Positions 17,919-26,036 of a stretch of DNA of 64,000 nucleotides are shown one piece after another (position 1 is the stretch's first letter; each line of letters begins with the position of its first letter). The stretch spans positions 6,067 to 70,066 of the forward strand of contig CAZZZA010000002.1 of NCBI GenBank assembly GCA_964658455.1, given 5' to 3'. The position numbers and the translations under genes are program-made. A model generated the notes under the pieces. The model made no database searches, was not told the origin of the DNA, and saw only the letters and a list, made by a program, of their open reading frames with translations. Source of the stretch: Lichenicola sp964658455 (GTDB taxonomy: Bacteria; Pseudomonadota; Alphaproteobacteria; Acetobacterales; Acetobacteraceae).

Positions 17919-18736
17919 CGCAGCCCGTCAGGACCGGGGAGGTCCGATCGGCCTACTGGTCGACCGACACGCAGCTGACGCGGCTGGCCTTCGTCGCCGC
18001 GCCGAACGATCTGGCACAGGAAACCGCGGCCAGGCTGATCGAGCGCTACGGCAACGTCGCGACCGACGATGCGGAGGTGGTGATCTGTCTCGGCGGCGAC
18101 GGCTTCATGCTGGAGACCCTGCACAGGGTGCTGCTGCGCAACATCCCGGTCTACGGCATCAATTGCGGCTCTGTCGGGTTCCTGATGAACCCGCTCGCCG
18201 ATGACGATCTGCCGTCGCGGCTGGTGCGCACCCAGGCCGCGATCTTGCACCCGCTGCGCATGCATGCGGTGACGCAGTCCGGTGTCGTCGAGGAGGCGGT
18301 GGCCCTGAACGACGTGTTCCTGTTCCGGCAGACGCGCCAGGCGGCCAAGATCCAGATCGTGGTCGATGGCCGGGTGCGGCTGGCCGAGCTGGTCTGCGAC
18401 GGTATCCTGATCGCGACGCCGGCCGGCTCCACCGCCTACAATCTGTCGGCGCACGGTCCGATCGTCCCGCTCTCGTCCGATCTGCTGCCCCTGACGCCGA
18501 TCAGCGCGTTCCGGCCGCGGCGCTGGCGTGGCGCGCTGCTGCCGAGTTCGGCCGATGTCGAGTTCAAGATCCTGGAAGGCGAGAAGCGGCCGGTGGCGGC
18601 CGTGGCGGATTTCACCGAGGTGCGCGACATCGTGTCGGTGGCGGTGAGCGAGGACCGCTCGCTGCGGACCACGGTGCTGTTCGACCCCGACCAGAGCCTA
18701 TCGGAGCGCATCATCGTGGAGCAGTTCACGGTCTGA
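17915..18736 (+). CDS. nadK: NAD kinase
   Basis: Phosphorylates NAD+ to NADP+; 273 residues, typical of the short alphaproteobacterial form. Motifs are the GGDG box in VICLGGDGFMLET, the following NCGSVGFLMN segment, LNDVFLFRQTRQAAKI, and ATPAGSTAYNLSAHGPIVP. The ATG overlaps the stop of the preceding amidohydrolase. It converges on ctrA with 13 bases between the stops. Confidence 0.95.
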   Translation: MTQPVRTGEVRSAYWSTDTQLTRLAFVAAPNDLAQETAARLIERYGNVATDDAEVVICLGGDGFMLETLHRVLLRNIPVYGINCGSVGFLMNPLADDDLPSRLVRTQAAILHPLRMHAVTQSGVVEEAVALNDVFLFRQTRQAAKIQIVVDGRVRLAELVCDGILIATPAGSTAYNLSAHGPIVPLSSDLLPLTPISAFRPRRWRGALLPSSADVEFKILEGEKRPVAAVADFTEVRDIVSVAVSEDRSLRTTVLFDPDQSLSERIIVEQFTV

Positions 18737-18749
18737 TCCGCCCGGGCCC

Positions 18750-19484
18750 TCAGGCCGCGACCAGCACCGAGGCGGCGACAGCGCGTGCGGGCACGGCGGA
18801 AGCGGGCGCTGCGACATCGTCACGCAGCATGTAACCCCGGCCCCAGATGGTGCCGATCATGTTGCCCGCACCGGCCAGCTGGAGCTTCTTGCGCAGCTTG
18901 CACACGAAGACGTCGATGATCTTCACCTCCGGTTCGTCCATGCCGCCGTAGAGGTGGTTGAGGAACGCATCCTTGGTCAGGACGACGCCCTTGCGGAGCA
19001 TCAGCAGCTCCAGGATCGCATATTCCTTGCCGGTCAGATGGACCAGGCGGCTGTCGACGGTGACTTCGCGGCTGTCGAGATTCAGCTCCAGGGTTCCGAC
19101 GCGCAGGATCGGGGCGGCGTAGCCTTTCGAGCGCCGCAGGACTGCGTGGACCCGGGCGACCAGCTCCGCCGGATCGAACGGTTTCGCCAGGACATCGTCG
19201 GCGCCCGCGACCAGGGCGCGTATCCGTGCGGCGGCGAGCATGGCACCGGAGAGAACCAGGGCCGGCACCGGATGACGGGCGTGGCGCATCCGTCTGACCA
19301 GTTCGCTGCCATCCATGTCGGACAGCTCCAGGTCGAGCAGCGCCAGATCGTAGTCGTAATGGCGGAGCATCTCGAGCCCGTCATGGCCCGAGTCGGTGTG
19401 ATCGACCATGAAGCCGGCATTTTGCAGAATCCCGGTCAGGCCCCGCGCGGCGGTCTGGTCGCTCTCAATCAGAAGAATTCGCAC
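18750..19484 (-). CDS. ctrA: CtrA-type response regulator
   Basis: OmpR-family regulator of the alphaproteobacterial cell cycle and motility; 244 residues. The receiver has the phospho-acceptor Asp51 in ALLDLELSDMDG and Lys in LAKPFD. The acidic pocket reads E7-S8-D9, whereas Caulobacter CtrA has acidic residues at all three. The DNA-binding domain is strikingly CtrA-like: HLTGKEYAILELLMLRKG, FLNHLYGGMDEPEVKIIDVF, CKLRKKL and WGRGYMLRDD. A C-terminal Ala/Val-rich tail of about 20 residues is extra. Divergent from fliI, with TTAA elements in the shared intergenic region, so it probably controls itself and fliI. Confidence 0.93.
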   Translation of the reverse strand: MRILLIESDQTAARGLTGILQNAGFMVDHTDSGHDGLEMLRHYDYDLALLDLELSDMDGSELVRRMRHARHPVPALVLSGAMLAAARIRALVAGADDVLAKPFDPAELVARVHAVLRRSKGYAAPILRVGTLELNLDSREVTVDSRLVHLTGKEYAILELLMLRKGVVLTKDAFLNHLYGGMDEPEVKIIDVFVCKLRKKLQLAGAGNMIGTIWGRGYMLRDDVAAPASAVPARAVAASVLVAA

Positions 19485-19575
19485 TGGCTCAACCCCTGGT
19501 TACGGTGAAAGGTTAATACCACCCAGGGTTGTTAAACACAACCTGTTTTCGGATCGGAAACGGAATTTTCCGTCC

Positions 19576-19590
19576 TTCACGTCTCGTTAA
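19576..19590. promoter_or_regulatory. CtrA box between ctrA and fliI
   Basis: TTCA-CGTCTCG-TTAA matches TTAA-N7-TTAA at 7 of 8 positions. It lies 35 bases before the proposed fliI start. Two further TTAA half sites are at 19513-19516 and 19532-19535, nearer to ctrA. The arrangement suits both activation of fliI and autoregulation of ctrA. Confidence 0.55.
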
Positions 19591-19624
19591 AGATATTGCG
19601 CTCTCATGCCGTGTCGGGAGCGCG

Positions 19625-21025
19625 ATGCGGGGAATGGAGGCGGCGTACGGTATGGCGACGATGACGGACGTGATGGACGGGCTGGTCGACCGGCTGGCGG
19701 AGCTTCCGCCAGCCACGATCCGCGGCCGGGTCGCCGGGATCTCGGGGCTGGGGGTCGAACTGGCCGGTCTCGATCATCACGCCGCGATCGGTGACCGGAT
19801 CGCGCTGCGGCCACGTGGCGGCCCGCCGGTCACCGCCGAGATCGTCGGGTTCAGGGCCGGCCATGCGCAGGCGATGGCGTTCGGTCCACTGGACGGGCTC
19901 GGCCCGGGAAGCGTGGCGTCGATTGATTTCGGCGGCCGTGCCGGCCTGCGCGGCGGGCAACTGCCGGTCAGCGAGCGGTGGCTGGGCCGGGTCATCGACC
20001 CGCTCGGCCGCCCCATGGACGGAAAGGGCCCGCTGGCCCGTGGCACGTCCTCCAGGCCGGTCCGGGCGGCGCCGCCCGAAGCCACCCGCCGGGCGAGGCT
20101 CGGGCCGCGGCTCGATCTCGGCATACGCGTGCTCAACGCCTTCACCACCTGCCGCCGGGGTCAGCGTCTCGGGTTGTTCGCCGGCTCGGGGGTCGGAAAA
20201 TCGACCCTGCTCTCGATGCTGGCCAGACATACCGATTGCGATGTGGCGGTGATCTCGCTGGTCGGAGAGCGCGGGCGCGAGGTTCGCGAATTCATTGAGG
20301 ACGATCTCGGCGAGGCCGGCCTGGCCCGGTCGGTGGTGGTGATCGCGACCTCCGATACGCCGCCGCTGATGCGGCGGGAGGCGGCCTATTCGGCGATGGC
20401 GGTCGCCGAGCATTTCCGCGACCAGGGCAAATCGGTCCTGCTGATGATGGACAGTGTGACCCGGTTCTGCCTGGCTCTGCGCGAGATCGGCCTGTCGGCG
20501 GGGGAGCCTCCGGCGACCAGGGGCTATCCGCCGAGCGTGTTCGCAGAATTGCCGCGTCTGCTCGAGCGCGCCGGTCCGGGGCAGCTGCGCGCCGATGGCC
20601 CGGCCGGCTACATCACCGCGCTCTTCACCGTTCTCGTCGAGGGCGACGACCATAACGAGCCGGTGGCGGATGCGGTGCGCGGGATCCTGGACGGGCACGT
20701 GGTGATGGATCGCAGGATCGGCGAGCAGGGACGCTACCCGGCGGTCGATGTGCTGCGCTCGCTCTCGCGCTCGGTTCCCGGCTGCAACGGCGAGGAAGAG
20801 AATGCGCTCGCACGCCGGGTCCGCGGCTTGCTGGCGACCCATGCGGAAATCGCCGACATGGTGCGGCTGGGCGCCTATCGGGCGGGGAGCGATCCGGCGG
20901 TCGACGAGGCGATCCGTCTGGTGCCACGGATTGAGGCGGTACTCGCCCAGGCGCGCGGGGACAGCACCTCGATCGAAGGAAGCTTCGCCGCTCTCAGGGA
21001 CCTGTTCGCCGAAGGCGCGTCATGA
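19625..21025 (+). CDS. fliI: Flagellar export ATPase FliI
   Basis: F1-beta-like ATPase that energises flagellar type III export; about 466 residues from 19625. Walker A AGSGVGKS is at 186-193, then SLVGERGREVREFIEDDLG, Walker B VLLMMDSVTRFCLALREIGL and RGYPPSVFAELPRLLERAG. Starts at 19625 (GGGAG site) or 19652 (GGAGG site, reading MATMTDVMDG) both fit; the open frame further upstream crosses the promoter region and is unlikely. fliJ overlaps the 3' end by four bases. Unusually it is separated from fliH by about 8.6 kb. Confidence 0.95.
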   Translation: MRGMEAAYGMATMTDVMDGLVDRLAELPPATIRGRVAGISGLGVELAGLDHHAAIGDRIALRPRGGPPVTAEIVGFRAGHAQAMAFGPLDGLGPGSVASIDFGGRAGLRGGQLPVSERWLGRVIDPLGRPMDGKGPLARGTSSRPVRAAPPEATRRARLGPRLDLGIRVLNAFTTCRRGQRLGLFAGSGVGKSTLLSMLARHTDCDVAVISLVGERGREVREFIEDDLGEAGLARSVVVIATSDTPPLMRREAAYSAMAVAEHFRDQGKSVLLMMDSVTRFCLALREIGLSAGEPPATRGYPPSVFAELPRLLERAGPGQLRADGPAGYITALFTVLVEGDDHNEPVADAVRGILDGHVVMDRRIGEQGRYPAVDVLRSLSRSVPGCNGEEENALARRVRGLLATHAEIADMVRLGAYRAGSDPAVDEAIRLVPRIEAVLAQARGDSTSIEGSFAALRDLFAEGAS

Positions 21026-21444
21026 GGCGCGATCCGCTGCAGGCGATGCTGCGTATCCGCCAGTCGGCCCTGGATCAGGCGCAGGCGGCGCTGGCCGCTG
21101 CCTATGCGGCCGAGCGGGAGGCGACGCAGCGGGTGCGCGAGGCGACCGAGGCGCTCGAGCTGGAAACGCGGGCAGCCGGCAGTCTCGCGGCCGGCGACGA
21201 GGCCGTGGAGAATTTCGCCCGCTGGTTGCCGCTGGGCCGGCGTCGGATCAGCGATGCACAGCAGGCGCAGCACGAGGCGACCGTGTCGCTCGACCGGCTG
21301 CGCGCGGTGCTGGCCCTGGCGCGGGCCGGTGTCAGGACCGTGGAAGCTCTGATCGAGGAGCGGCGGCGCGAGCAGCAACGGCTGGCGATGCGCAAGGAGC
21401 AGCATGCGATAGACGAGATCGCCGCGTCACGGCGGGCGCGGTAG
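21022..21444 (+). CDS. fliJ: FliJ-like flagellar export chaperone
   Basis: A 140-residue protein, almost entirely alpha-helical with long Ala/Glu/Arg heptad-like stretches, as expected for the FliJ coiled coil that inserts into the FliI hexamer. The N-terminus DPLQAMLRIRQSALDQAQ matches the start of the FliJ family. Overlap with fliI and position directly downstream support the call more than sequence identity does. Confidence 0.8.
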   Translation: MRRDPLQAMLRIRQSALDQAQAALAAAYAAEREATQRVREATEALELETRAAGSLAAGDEAVENFARWLPLGRRRISDAQQAQHEATVSLDRLRAVLALARAGVRTVEALIEERRREQQRLAMRKEQHAIDEIAASRRAR

Positions 21445-21470
21445 GCAGGGCGGGCGTCGGCCCGCCCCGC
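21445..21470. terminator. Bidirectional hairpin between fliJ and a convergent membrane protein gene
   Basis: GGGCGGGC at 21448-21455 pairs perfectly with GCCCGCCC at 21460-21467 around a four-base loop; two more pairs form beyond one mismatch. There is no T-run. The position between two convergent stops suggests transcription termination in both directions. Confidence 0.55.
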
Positions 21471-21471
21471 A

Positions 21472-21915
21472 TTAGGGGCGCCGGCGACGCTGTGGCGCCA
21501 GCTTGCGCAGCAGTCCCCAGGCCGAGCGGCCGGCGAACCGGCCGGCGGGCCCGGTGATCGCCGACGTCACCGCGGTCAGGGCGACCGCGCTCCGCAGTTC
21601 CGCCAGCGTGCGGTCGCGGGTGATGCGCGCCTCCATCTCGAGCACGCTGGGCTGCTTGCTGCGACCCAGCACCACCAGGATCAGCGCGATCAGCAGATCG
21701 ACGCCGAACACGGTGACCGACGACCAGACGATCCCGAAATGCCACGGCCCGTCGCAGAGCGACCAGAGCACCACATGAGCGCCGAGCACCGCGAGCAGCC
21801 CGAACACCGCCCCCAGGACGAGGAAGGCGGCCTGTCTGCCGTAGCGCAGGAGCTGCCGTTTGAAACGCAGGCCCTCCGCGGCTGCGGCGAGCTTGGCGAG
21901 ATCGACGGCTTTCAT
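21472..21915 (-). CDS. Predicted inner membrane protein, holin-like (YqjE-type)
   Basis: A 147-residue protein with two hydrophobic helices (about residues 28-52 and 62-85), preceded by a basic amphipathic segment and followed by a helical, basic C-terminus. I do not recognise a catalytic motif. The layout resembles the phage-holin superfamily III/YqjE proteins that commonly sit beside DUF883 (YqjD/ElaB) genes, as here. It is probably co-transcribed with the DUF883 gene from the EcfG-type promoter at 22237. Confidence 0.65.
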   Translation of the reverse strand: MKAVDLAKLAAAAEGLRFKRQLLRYGRQAAFLVLGAVFGLLAVLGAHVVLWSLCDGPWHFGIVWSSVTVFGVDLLIALILVVLGRSKQPSVLEMEARITRDRTLAELRSAVALTAVTSAITGPAGRFAGRSAWGLLRKLAPQRRRRP

Positions 21916-21925
21916 GCTCTGGTTC

Positions 21926-22207
21926 CTAGCGGAGGATGCGGCCGACCAGATAACCGACCACGGCGACGATGCCGATAGCGATGATCGGCTGGCTGCGCAC
22001 CTGGGCGGACACGTTCTCGACCTGCGCGGTGGTCATGGTGCGCGCGCTGTTGACGGCGGTCTCGGCCTTGTCGGCCGCGTCGGCGATCACCGGGGTGACG
22101 CGCTGGTTCAGGAGCTGTTCGACCTGCGCCCGCAGGCTCTGGATCTGGTCCTGGGTGTCGCTGGCGACGTCCTTGACGGTTTTGGCGGTTTTCTTCGAGA
22201 ACAGCAT
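21926..22207 (-). CDS. DUF883 (YqjD/ElaB-like) membrane-anchored protein
   Basis: A 93-residue protein with a helical, charged body (TQDQIQSLRAQVEQLLNQRV) and a single C-terminal membrane anchor (IIAIGIVAVVGYLVGRILR), the layout of the YqjD/ElaB family. These proteins tie ribosomes or other partners to the inner membrane in stationary phase in E. coli. The start ATG at 22207 is chosen because the conserved body begins there; the longer open frame upstream is a shadow of the ABC gene. An EcfG-type promoter lies 30 bases upstream, consistent with a general stress gene. Confidence 0.8.
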   Translation of the reverse strand: MLFSKKTAKTVKDVASDTQDQIQSLRAQVEQLLNQRVTPVIADAADKAETAVNSARTMTTAQVENVSAQVRSQPIIAIGIVAVVGYLVGRILR

Positions 22208-22236
22208 CGGCGTACCCTCACATGACAGGGCTGACG

Positions 22237-22261
22237 AACGCTGCCATGTGGGCCAAGTTCC
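22237..22261 (-). promoter_or_regulatory. EcfG-type general stress promoter
   Basis: On the minus strand the sequence reads GGAAC, 16 bases, CGTT. This exactly fits the EcfG promoter consensus (GGAAC-N16/17-CGTT) of the alphaproteobacterial general stress response. It lies 30 bases upstream of the DUF883 gene, a typical target class. Confidence 0.65.
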
Positions 22262-23401
22262 ATGTCGCCGATGACCAGCACCGCCGACCCCATCCCGCCC
22301 CGCCTGGCGCTCGACCGGATCAGCGCCCTCGGCGCGCCCGGCTCGGGCAGGCTGTTGCGCGCGGTGACGTTCAGCGTGCCGGCGGGCCGCTGCCTTGCCG
22401 TGCTCGGCAGCGACGATGACGGCGCCGCGCTGCTGCTCGACTTGGTGGCGGGGCACGCCGCGCACGGCAGCGGCACGATCCGTCTCGACGGGCAGGCGCT
22501 GGAGCGACGGCCGCCGCAGGCACGCGGGGTCGGCGTGGTCTCGAGCCGCGACCCGCTGTTCGCGCATCTCGACGTGGCCGGCAACATCGCCTTTCCGCTG
22601 CGCGCGCGCAGCATCGAAGCCGGCGAGCGGGCGCGACGGGTGGGCGACGCGCTGGCGCTGCTCGGTCTCGACGCGGTGGCCGGACTGCGTCCGCGGGCGC
22701 TGCAGGCCGGCGACCGGGTGCGGACCGCGATCGCCCGGGCGCTGGTCGCGGCCCCGGCGCTGCTGGCGCTGCACGCCCCGTTCCTGGGCGTGGCGCCGGC
22801 CGAACGCGCCGCGCTGCAGCGCTCGCTGCGTCGCCTGGTGCGGGCGCGCGGCCTGACGGTGCTGCTCTGCACCGCCGACCGGGACGAGGCGCTGTTCCTG
22901 GGCGACGAGATCGGCGTTCTCGACGCGGGCACGCTGCACCAGGTCGGGACGGCGCCGGAGCTGCTGGACCGGCCCGCCGACGCGGTCGTGGCCGCCAGGA
23001 TCGGCGATGCCAACCTGTTGCCCGGCCGGATCGACCGGCTCGACGACGACACCGCGCTGGTGCGTCTGGCCAGCGGCCACGCGCTGGAGGCCGAGCCGGT
23101 CGGCACGCTCGAGGCGGGCGCGCCATGCGTGCTGTGCGTGCGGCCGGAGCGGATCGCCATCGCCATGCTGTCGCGTCCGGACGCCGCCGGCGGCCACGAC
23201 GTCGCCGGCGGCGACGCGCTGCCGGCCATGCTGCAGGAGGCGATCCATTTCGGCGACCATCTGCGGCTGCGGTTCCGGCTCGCCGACGGCACCGAGCTGC
23301 TGGTGCGGCGGCCGGCATCGGCCTCGATGGCCGAACTGCGCCCCGACCGGATGGCGCTGCTCGCCTGGCAGGCGCACCAGGCCCGGGTGTTCGCCGCCTA
23401 G
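22262..23401 (+). CDS. ABC transporter ATPase-like protein with all catalytic motifs lost
   Basis: A 379-residue protein with the fold and C-terminal TOBE-like domain of PotA/FbpC-type ATPases, but no working active site. Walker A reads GSDDDGAALL (Lys lost). The Q-loop region reads VSSRDPLF (Gln lost). The signature reads LQAGDRVR instead of LSGGQRQR. Walker B reads LLALHAPFLG (Asp and Glu lost), and the H-loop His is Ala in LLCTADRDEA. The surrounding framework (GNIAFPLR, AIARAL, VCVRPERI-like CVLCVRPERIAI) is intact and the frame is unbroken. It may be a regulatory or structural pseudo-ATPase, or a decaying gene. A substrate-binding protein gene follows on the same strand. Confidence 0.85.
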   Translation: MSPMTSTADPIPPRLALDRISALGAPGSGRLLRAVTFSVPAGRCLAVLGSDDDGAALLLDLVAGHAAHGSGTIRLDGQALERRPPQARGVGVVSSRDPLFAHLDVAGNIAFPLRARSIEAGERARRVGDALALLGLDAVAGLRPRALQAGDRVRTAIARALVAAPALLALHAPFLGVAPAERAALQRSLRRLVRARGLTVLLCTADRDEALFLGDEIGVLDAGTLHQVGTAPELLDRPADAVVAARIGDANLLPGRIDRLDDDTALVRLASGHALEAEPVGTLEAGAPCVLCVRPERIAIAMLSRPDAAGGHDVAGGDALPAMLQEAIHFGDHLRLRFRLADGTELLVRRPASASMAELRPDRMALLAWQAHQARVFAA

Positions 23402-23557
23402 CGCCGATACCGCCATCAGGGCGCGCATTGCTCACAGATGGTTACAGTCGGGCGCGAGTTGATCTAGGGTCTGGCGGTTGACCTTCTCGGCCTCGGCCGG
23501 ACCCTTTCCTTCGACGGACCGGCAGGTCGCCCGGACCGCGCCGAGACCGATCGCAGC

Positions 23558-24715
23558 GTGACATTCCCCCCGTCTCTCGTTCGCCCACCGTTCCAGCGTG
23601 CCCTGTTGCGCCGCCTGGTCCTGGCGGGCGCGATGCTCGGTCCGGCGGCGGGGGTCGCGCGCGGATCGGTCCATGCCGCGTCGCCGCCGACGCCGCCGGC
23701 CCTGTCTGTCGCCACGATCGGCGGCGCGCTGCAGGATGCGCAGCAGAGCGCGTTCTTCGCCCCCTTCACCGCCGCCACGCAGATGAAACTGCGGGTCGAA
23801 CGCTGGGATGGCGGGCTGGCGACGCTGCAGGAGCAGGCCAGCCTCGGGTCCGGCGCCGAGGCCGCCGGGCTGGCGATCATGGACGACACCGCGGCGCTGG
23901 CCGCCTGCGCGCAGGGCCTGCTGCTGCCGATCGATCCCTCTGCGATCCCGGCGCTGACCACCGGCAACGCGCCGCTCGACGTGGATTCGATCAGCCCGTG
24001 CGGCATCGGCGCCTTCCGTGTGGCGCTGGTGCTGGCCTGGGACAAGAGCCGCATCGACACCGCGCCGACCTGGTCGGCGTTCTGGGACGTGGCGCGACGG
24101 CCCGGCAAGCGCGGCCTGCCGCGTGATCCGCGCGGCACGCTGGAGATCGCGCTGCTGGCCGACGGGGTGGCGCCGGACGCGCTCTATCGCACGCTCGGCA
24201 GCGAGGCCGGACTGAACCGCGCCTTCCGCAAGCTCGACCAGCTCAAGCCCTATGTCGTCTGGTGGCAGACCGCCGCGCAGGCGGTGCAGATCATCGAGAC
24301 CGGCGCGGTGCTGATGACCAGCGCCCCGAACAGCGACATCGCGGTCGCCAACCGCGCCGGCCACCGCGATTTCGGCATCCAGTGGCAGCAGAGCCTGAGC
24401 ACGATGCTCGACTGGGTGCTGCCGGGCCGGCCGGCTCCGGTCAACGCGCAGGCCGGGCCGTCCGATCGCGAACGGCAGGCCTATGCGCTGATCGGCTTCA
24501 CCCTGGATCCGGCCAGGCAGGCCGATTTCGTCACCCACTATCCGGCGCAGAGCCTGCTGCGCCAGGCGCCGTTGCCCGATGGCGCGCTGCCGCCGGACAG
24601 CGCCGAGGCGTCGGCGCACCAGCGCGACGCCACGCGGATCGATGCCGCGTTCTGGGCCGCGCACCTGGCGGCGATCAAGGCGCGGTTCGACGCCTGGATC
24701 GCCAAGCCGCCCTGA
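23558..24715 (+). CDS. ABC transporter substrate-binding protein, polyamine/iron type
   Basis: A 385-residue periplasmic binding protein. An N-terminal signal peptide (basic RRLVLAGAMLG, then Ala-rich, with cleavage likely near residue 42) precedes a PotD/FbpA-like fold with SVATIGGALQDAQQ, DKSRIDTAPTWSAFWDV and GTLEIALLADG. The start is a GTG at 23558. The ligand cannot be told; related proteins bind spermidine, putrescine or ferric iron. The upstream gene is an inactive ATPase, and the only permease-like gene nearby is the short one at 26037. The stop is three bases from the convergent hemA stop. Confidence 0.8.
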   Translation: MTFPPSLVRPPFQRALLRRLVLAGAMLGPAAGVARGSVHAASPPTPPALSVATIGGALQDAQQSAFFAPFTAATQMKLRVERWDGGLATLQEQASLGSGAEAAGLAIMDDTAALAACAQGLLLPIDPSAIPALTTGNAPLDVDSISPCGIGAFRVALVLAWDKSRIDTAPTWSAFWDVARRPGKRGLPRDPRGTLEIALLADGVAPDALYRTLGSEAGLNRAFRKLDQLKPYVVWWQTAAQAVQIIETGAVLMTSAPNSDIAVANRAGHRDFGIQWQQSLSTMLDWVLPGRPAPVNAQAGPSDRERQAYALIGFTLDPARQADFVTHYPAQSLLRQAPLPDGALPPDSAEASAHQRDATRIDAAFWAAHLAAIKARFDAWIAKPP

Positions 24716-24718
24716 AGC

Positions 24719-25924
24719 TCAGGCGGCGCGGGCCAGGCTGAAATCCGACCAGGCTTCCGACAGCGCCGACACCAGATGGTCGATATCGGCCTCGCTGTGC
24801 AGCGGCGTCGCGGTCAGGCGCAGCCGCTCGGTGCCGCGCGCCACGGTCGGGTAGTTGATCGGCTGCACATACACGCCGTGGCGGTCGAGCAGCTGCTCGG
24901 AGATCTCCCGGCAGCGCACCGGGTCGCCGACGATCAGCGGCACGATGTGGCTCGGATTGCGCAGGTGCGGCAGGCCTTCCGCGTCGAGCCGGCGGCGCAG
25001 CGCTGCGACCCGCTGGCGATGCTGGTGGCGCTCCTCGTTGCTCTGCCGCAGGTGGCGCACGCTGGCGAGGGCGGCGGCGGCCACCGCCGGGGGCAGCGCG
25101 GACGAGAAGATGAAGCCGGAGGCGAACGAGCGCACGAAGTCGCAGAGCGCCGCCGACCCGGCGATGTAGCCGCCGACCACGCCGTAGCCCTTGGCCAGCG
25201 TGCCCTCGATCACCGTCAACCGGTCGCGCACGCCGTCGCGGTCGCTGATGCCGCCGCCCTGGTCGCCATAGAGGCCGACGCCGTGCACCTCGTCGAGATA
25301 GGTCATCGCCTTGTGCTTCTCCGCGACGTCGCAGAGCGCGGCCAGCGGCGCGACGTCGCCATCCATCGAATACACCGATTCGAAGGCGACGATCTTGGGC
25401 GCGTCGGGCGGCAGCGACGACAGCACCCGGTCGAGGTCCTCGGGGTCGTTATGCGCGAAGACGTGCTTGGGCGCGCGGCTATGGCGCATGCCCTCGATCA
25501 TCGAGGCGTGGTTGGCGGCGTCCGACAGCACGACGCAGCCGGGCATCTTGGCGGCCAGGGTGCCGATCGTCGCCCAGTTCGACATGTAGCCAGAGGTGAA
25601 CAGCAGCGCCGCCTCCTTGCCGTGCAGGGCGGCGAGTTCGCGTTCGAGCGCCACGTGCTGCGGGCTGGTACCGGAGATGTTGCGGGTGCCGCCGGCGCCG
25701 GCGCCGTGCTTCTCGACCGCGTCGCGCATCGCGGCGATGACCGCCGGGTGCTGCCCCATGCCGAGATAGTCGTTCGAGCACCAGACCGTGACCTCGCGGC
25801 CGATGCCGTGATGGAAGGCGCGCGGAAACCGCCCGGCGATCCGCTCCAGCTCGGCGAAGTAGCGGTAGTTGCCGTCACGCTTCAGGTCGGCGAGCTGCGC
25901 GCGGAAGAAGGTCTCGTACCACAT
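24719..25924 (-). CDS. hemA: 5-aminolevulinate synthase
   Basis: PLP enzyme condensing glycine and succinyl-CoA to 5-aminolevulinate, the C4 route of alphaproteobacteria; 401 residues. Clear motifs are YLGMGQHPAVI, GAGAGGTRNISGT, SDAANHASMIEG, TYLDEVHGVGLYG and the PLP-lysine segment EGTLAKGYGVVGGYIAG (Lys245). The last reads AKGYG where many homologues have GKAFG. The start MWYETFFRAQL at 25924 matches the family N-terminus, so the longer open frame upstream is rejected. It stands alone, flanked by ABC-transporter-like genes. Confidence 0.96.
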   Translation of the reverse strand: MWYETFFRAQLADLKRDGNYRYFAELERIAGRFPRAFHHGIGREVTVWCSNDYLGMGQHPAVIAAMRDAVEKHGAGAGGTRNISGTSPQHVALERELAALHGKEAALLFTSGYMSNWATIGTLAAKMPGCVVLSDAANHASMIEGMRHSRAPKHVFAHNDPEDLDRVLSSLPPDAPKIVAFESVYSMDGDVAPLAALCDVAEKHKAMTYLDEVHGVGLYGDQGGGISDRDGVRDRLTVIEGTLAKGYGVVGGYIAGSAALCDFVRSFASGFIFSSALPPAVAAAALASVRHLRQSNEERHQHRQRVAALRRRLDAEGLPHLRNPSHIVPLIVGDPVRCREISEQLLDRHGVYVQPINYPTVARGTERLRLTATPLHSEADIDHLVSALSEAWSDFSLARAA

Positions 25925-26036
25925 GGCTTCCTCATGGCTTGTTTTGCGCGATCTTCCTCCAAGCCGCGCCGGATCGCTACAGTGATGCATACCGGCGGCG
26001 ACAGGAGCCTGACATGACCATGGGGCGCCTCGGGCC

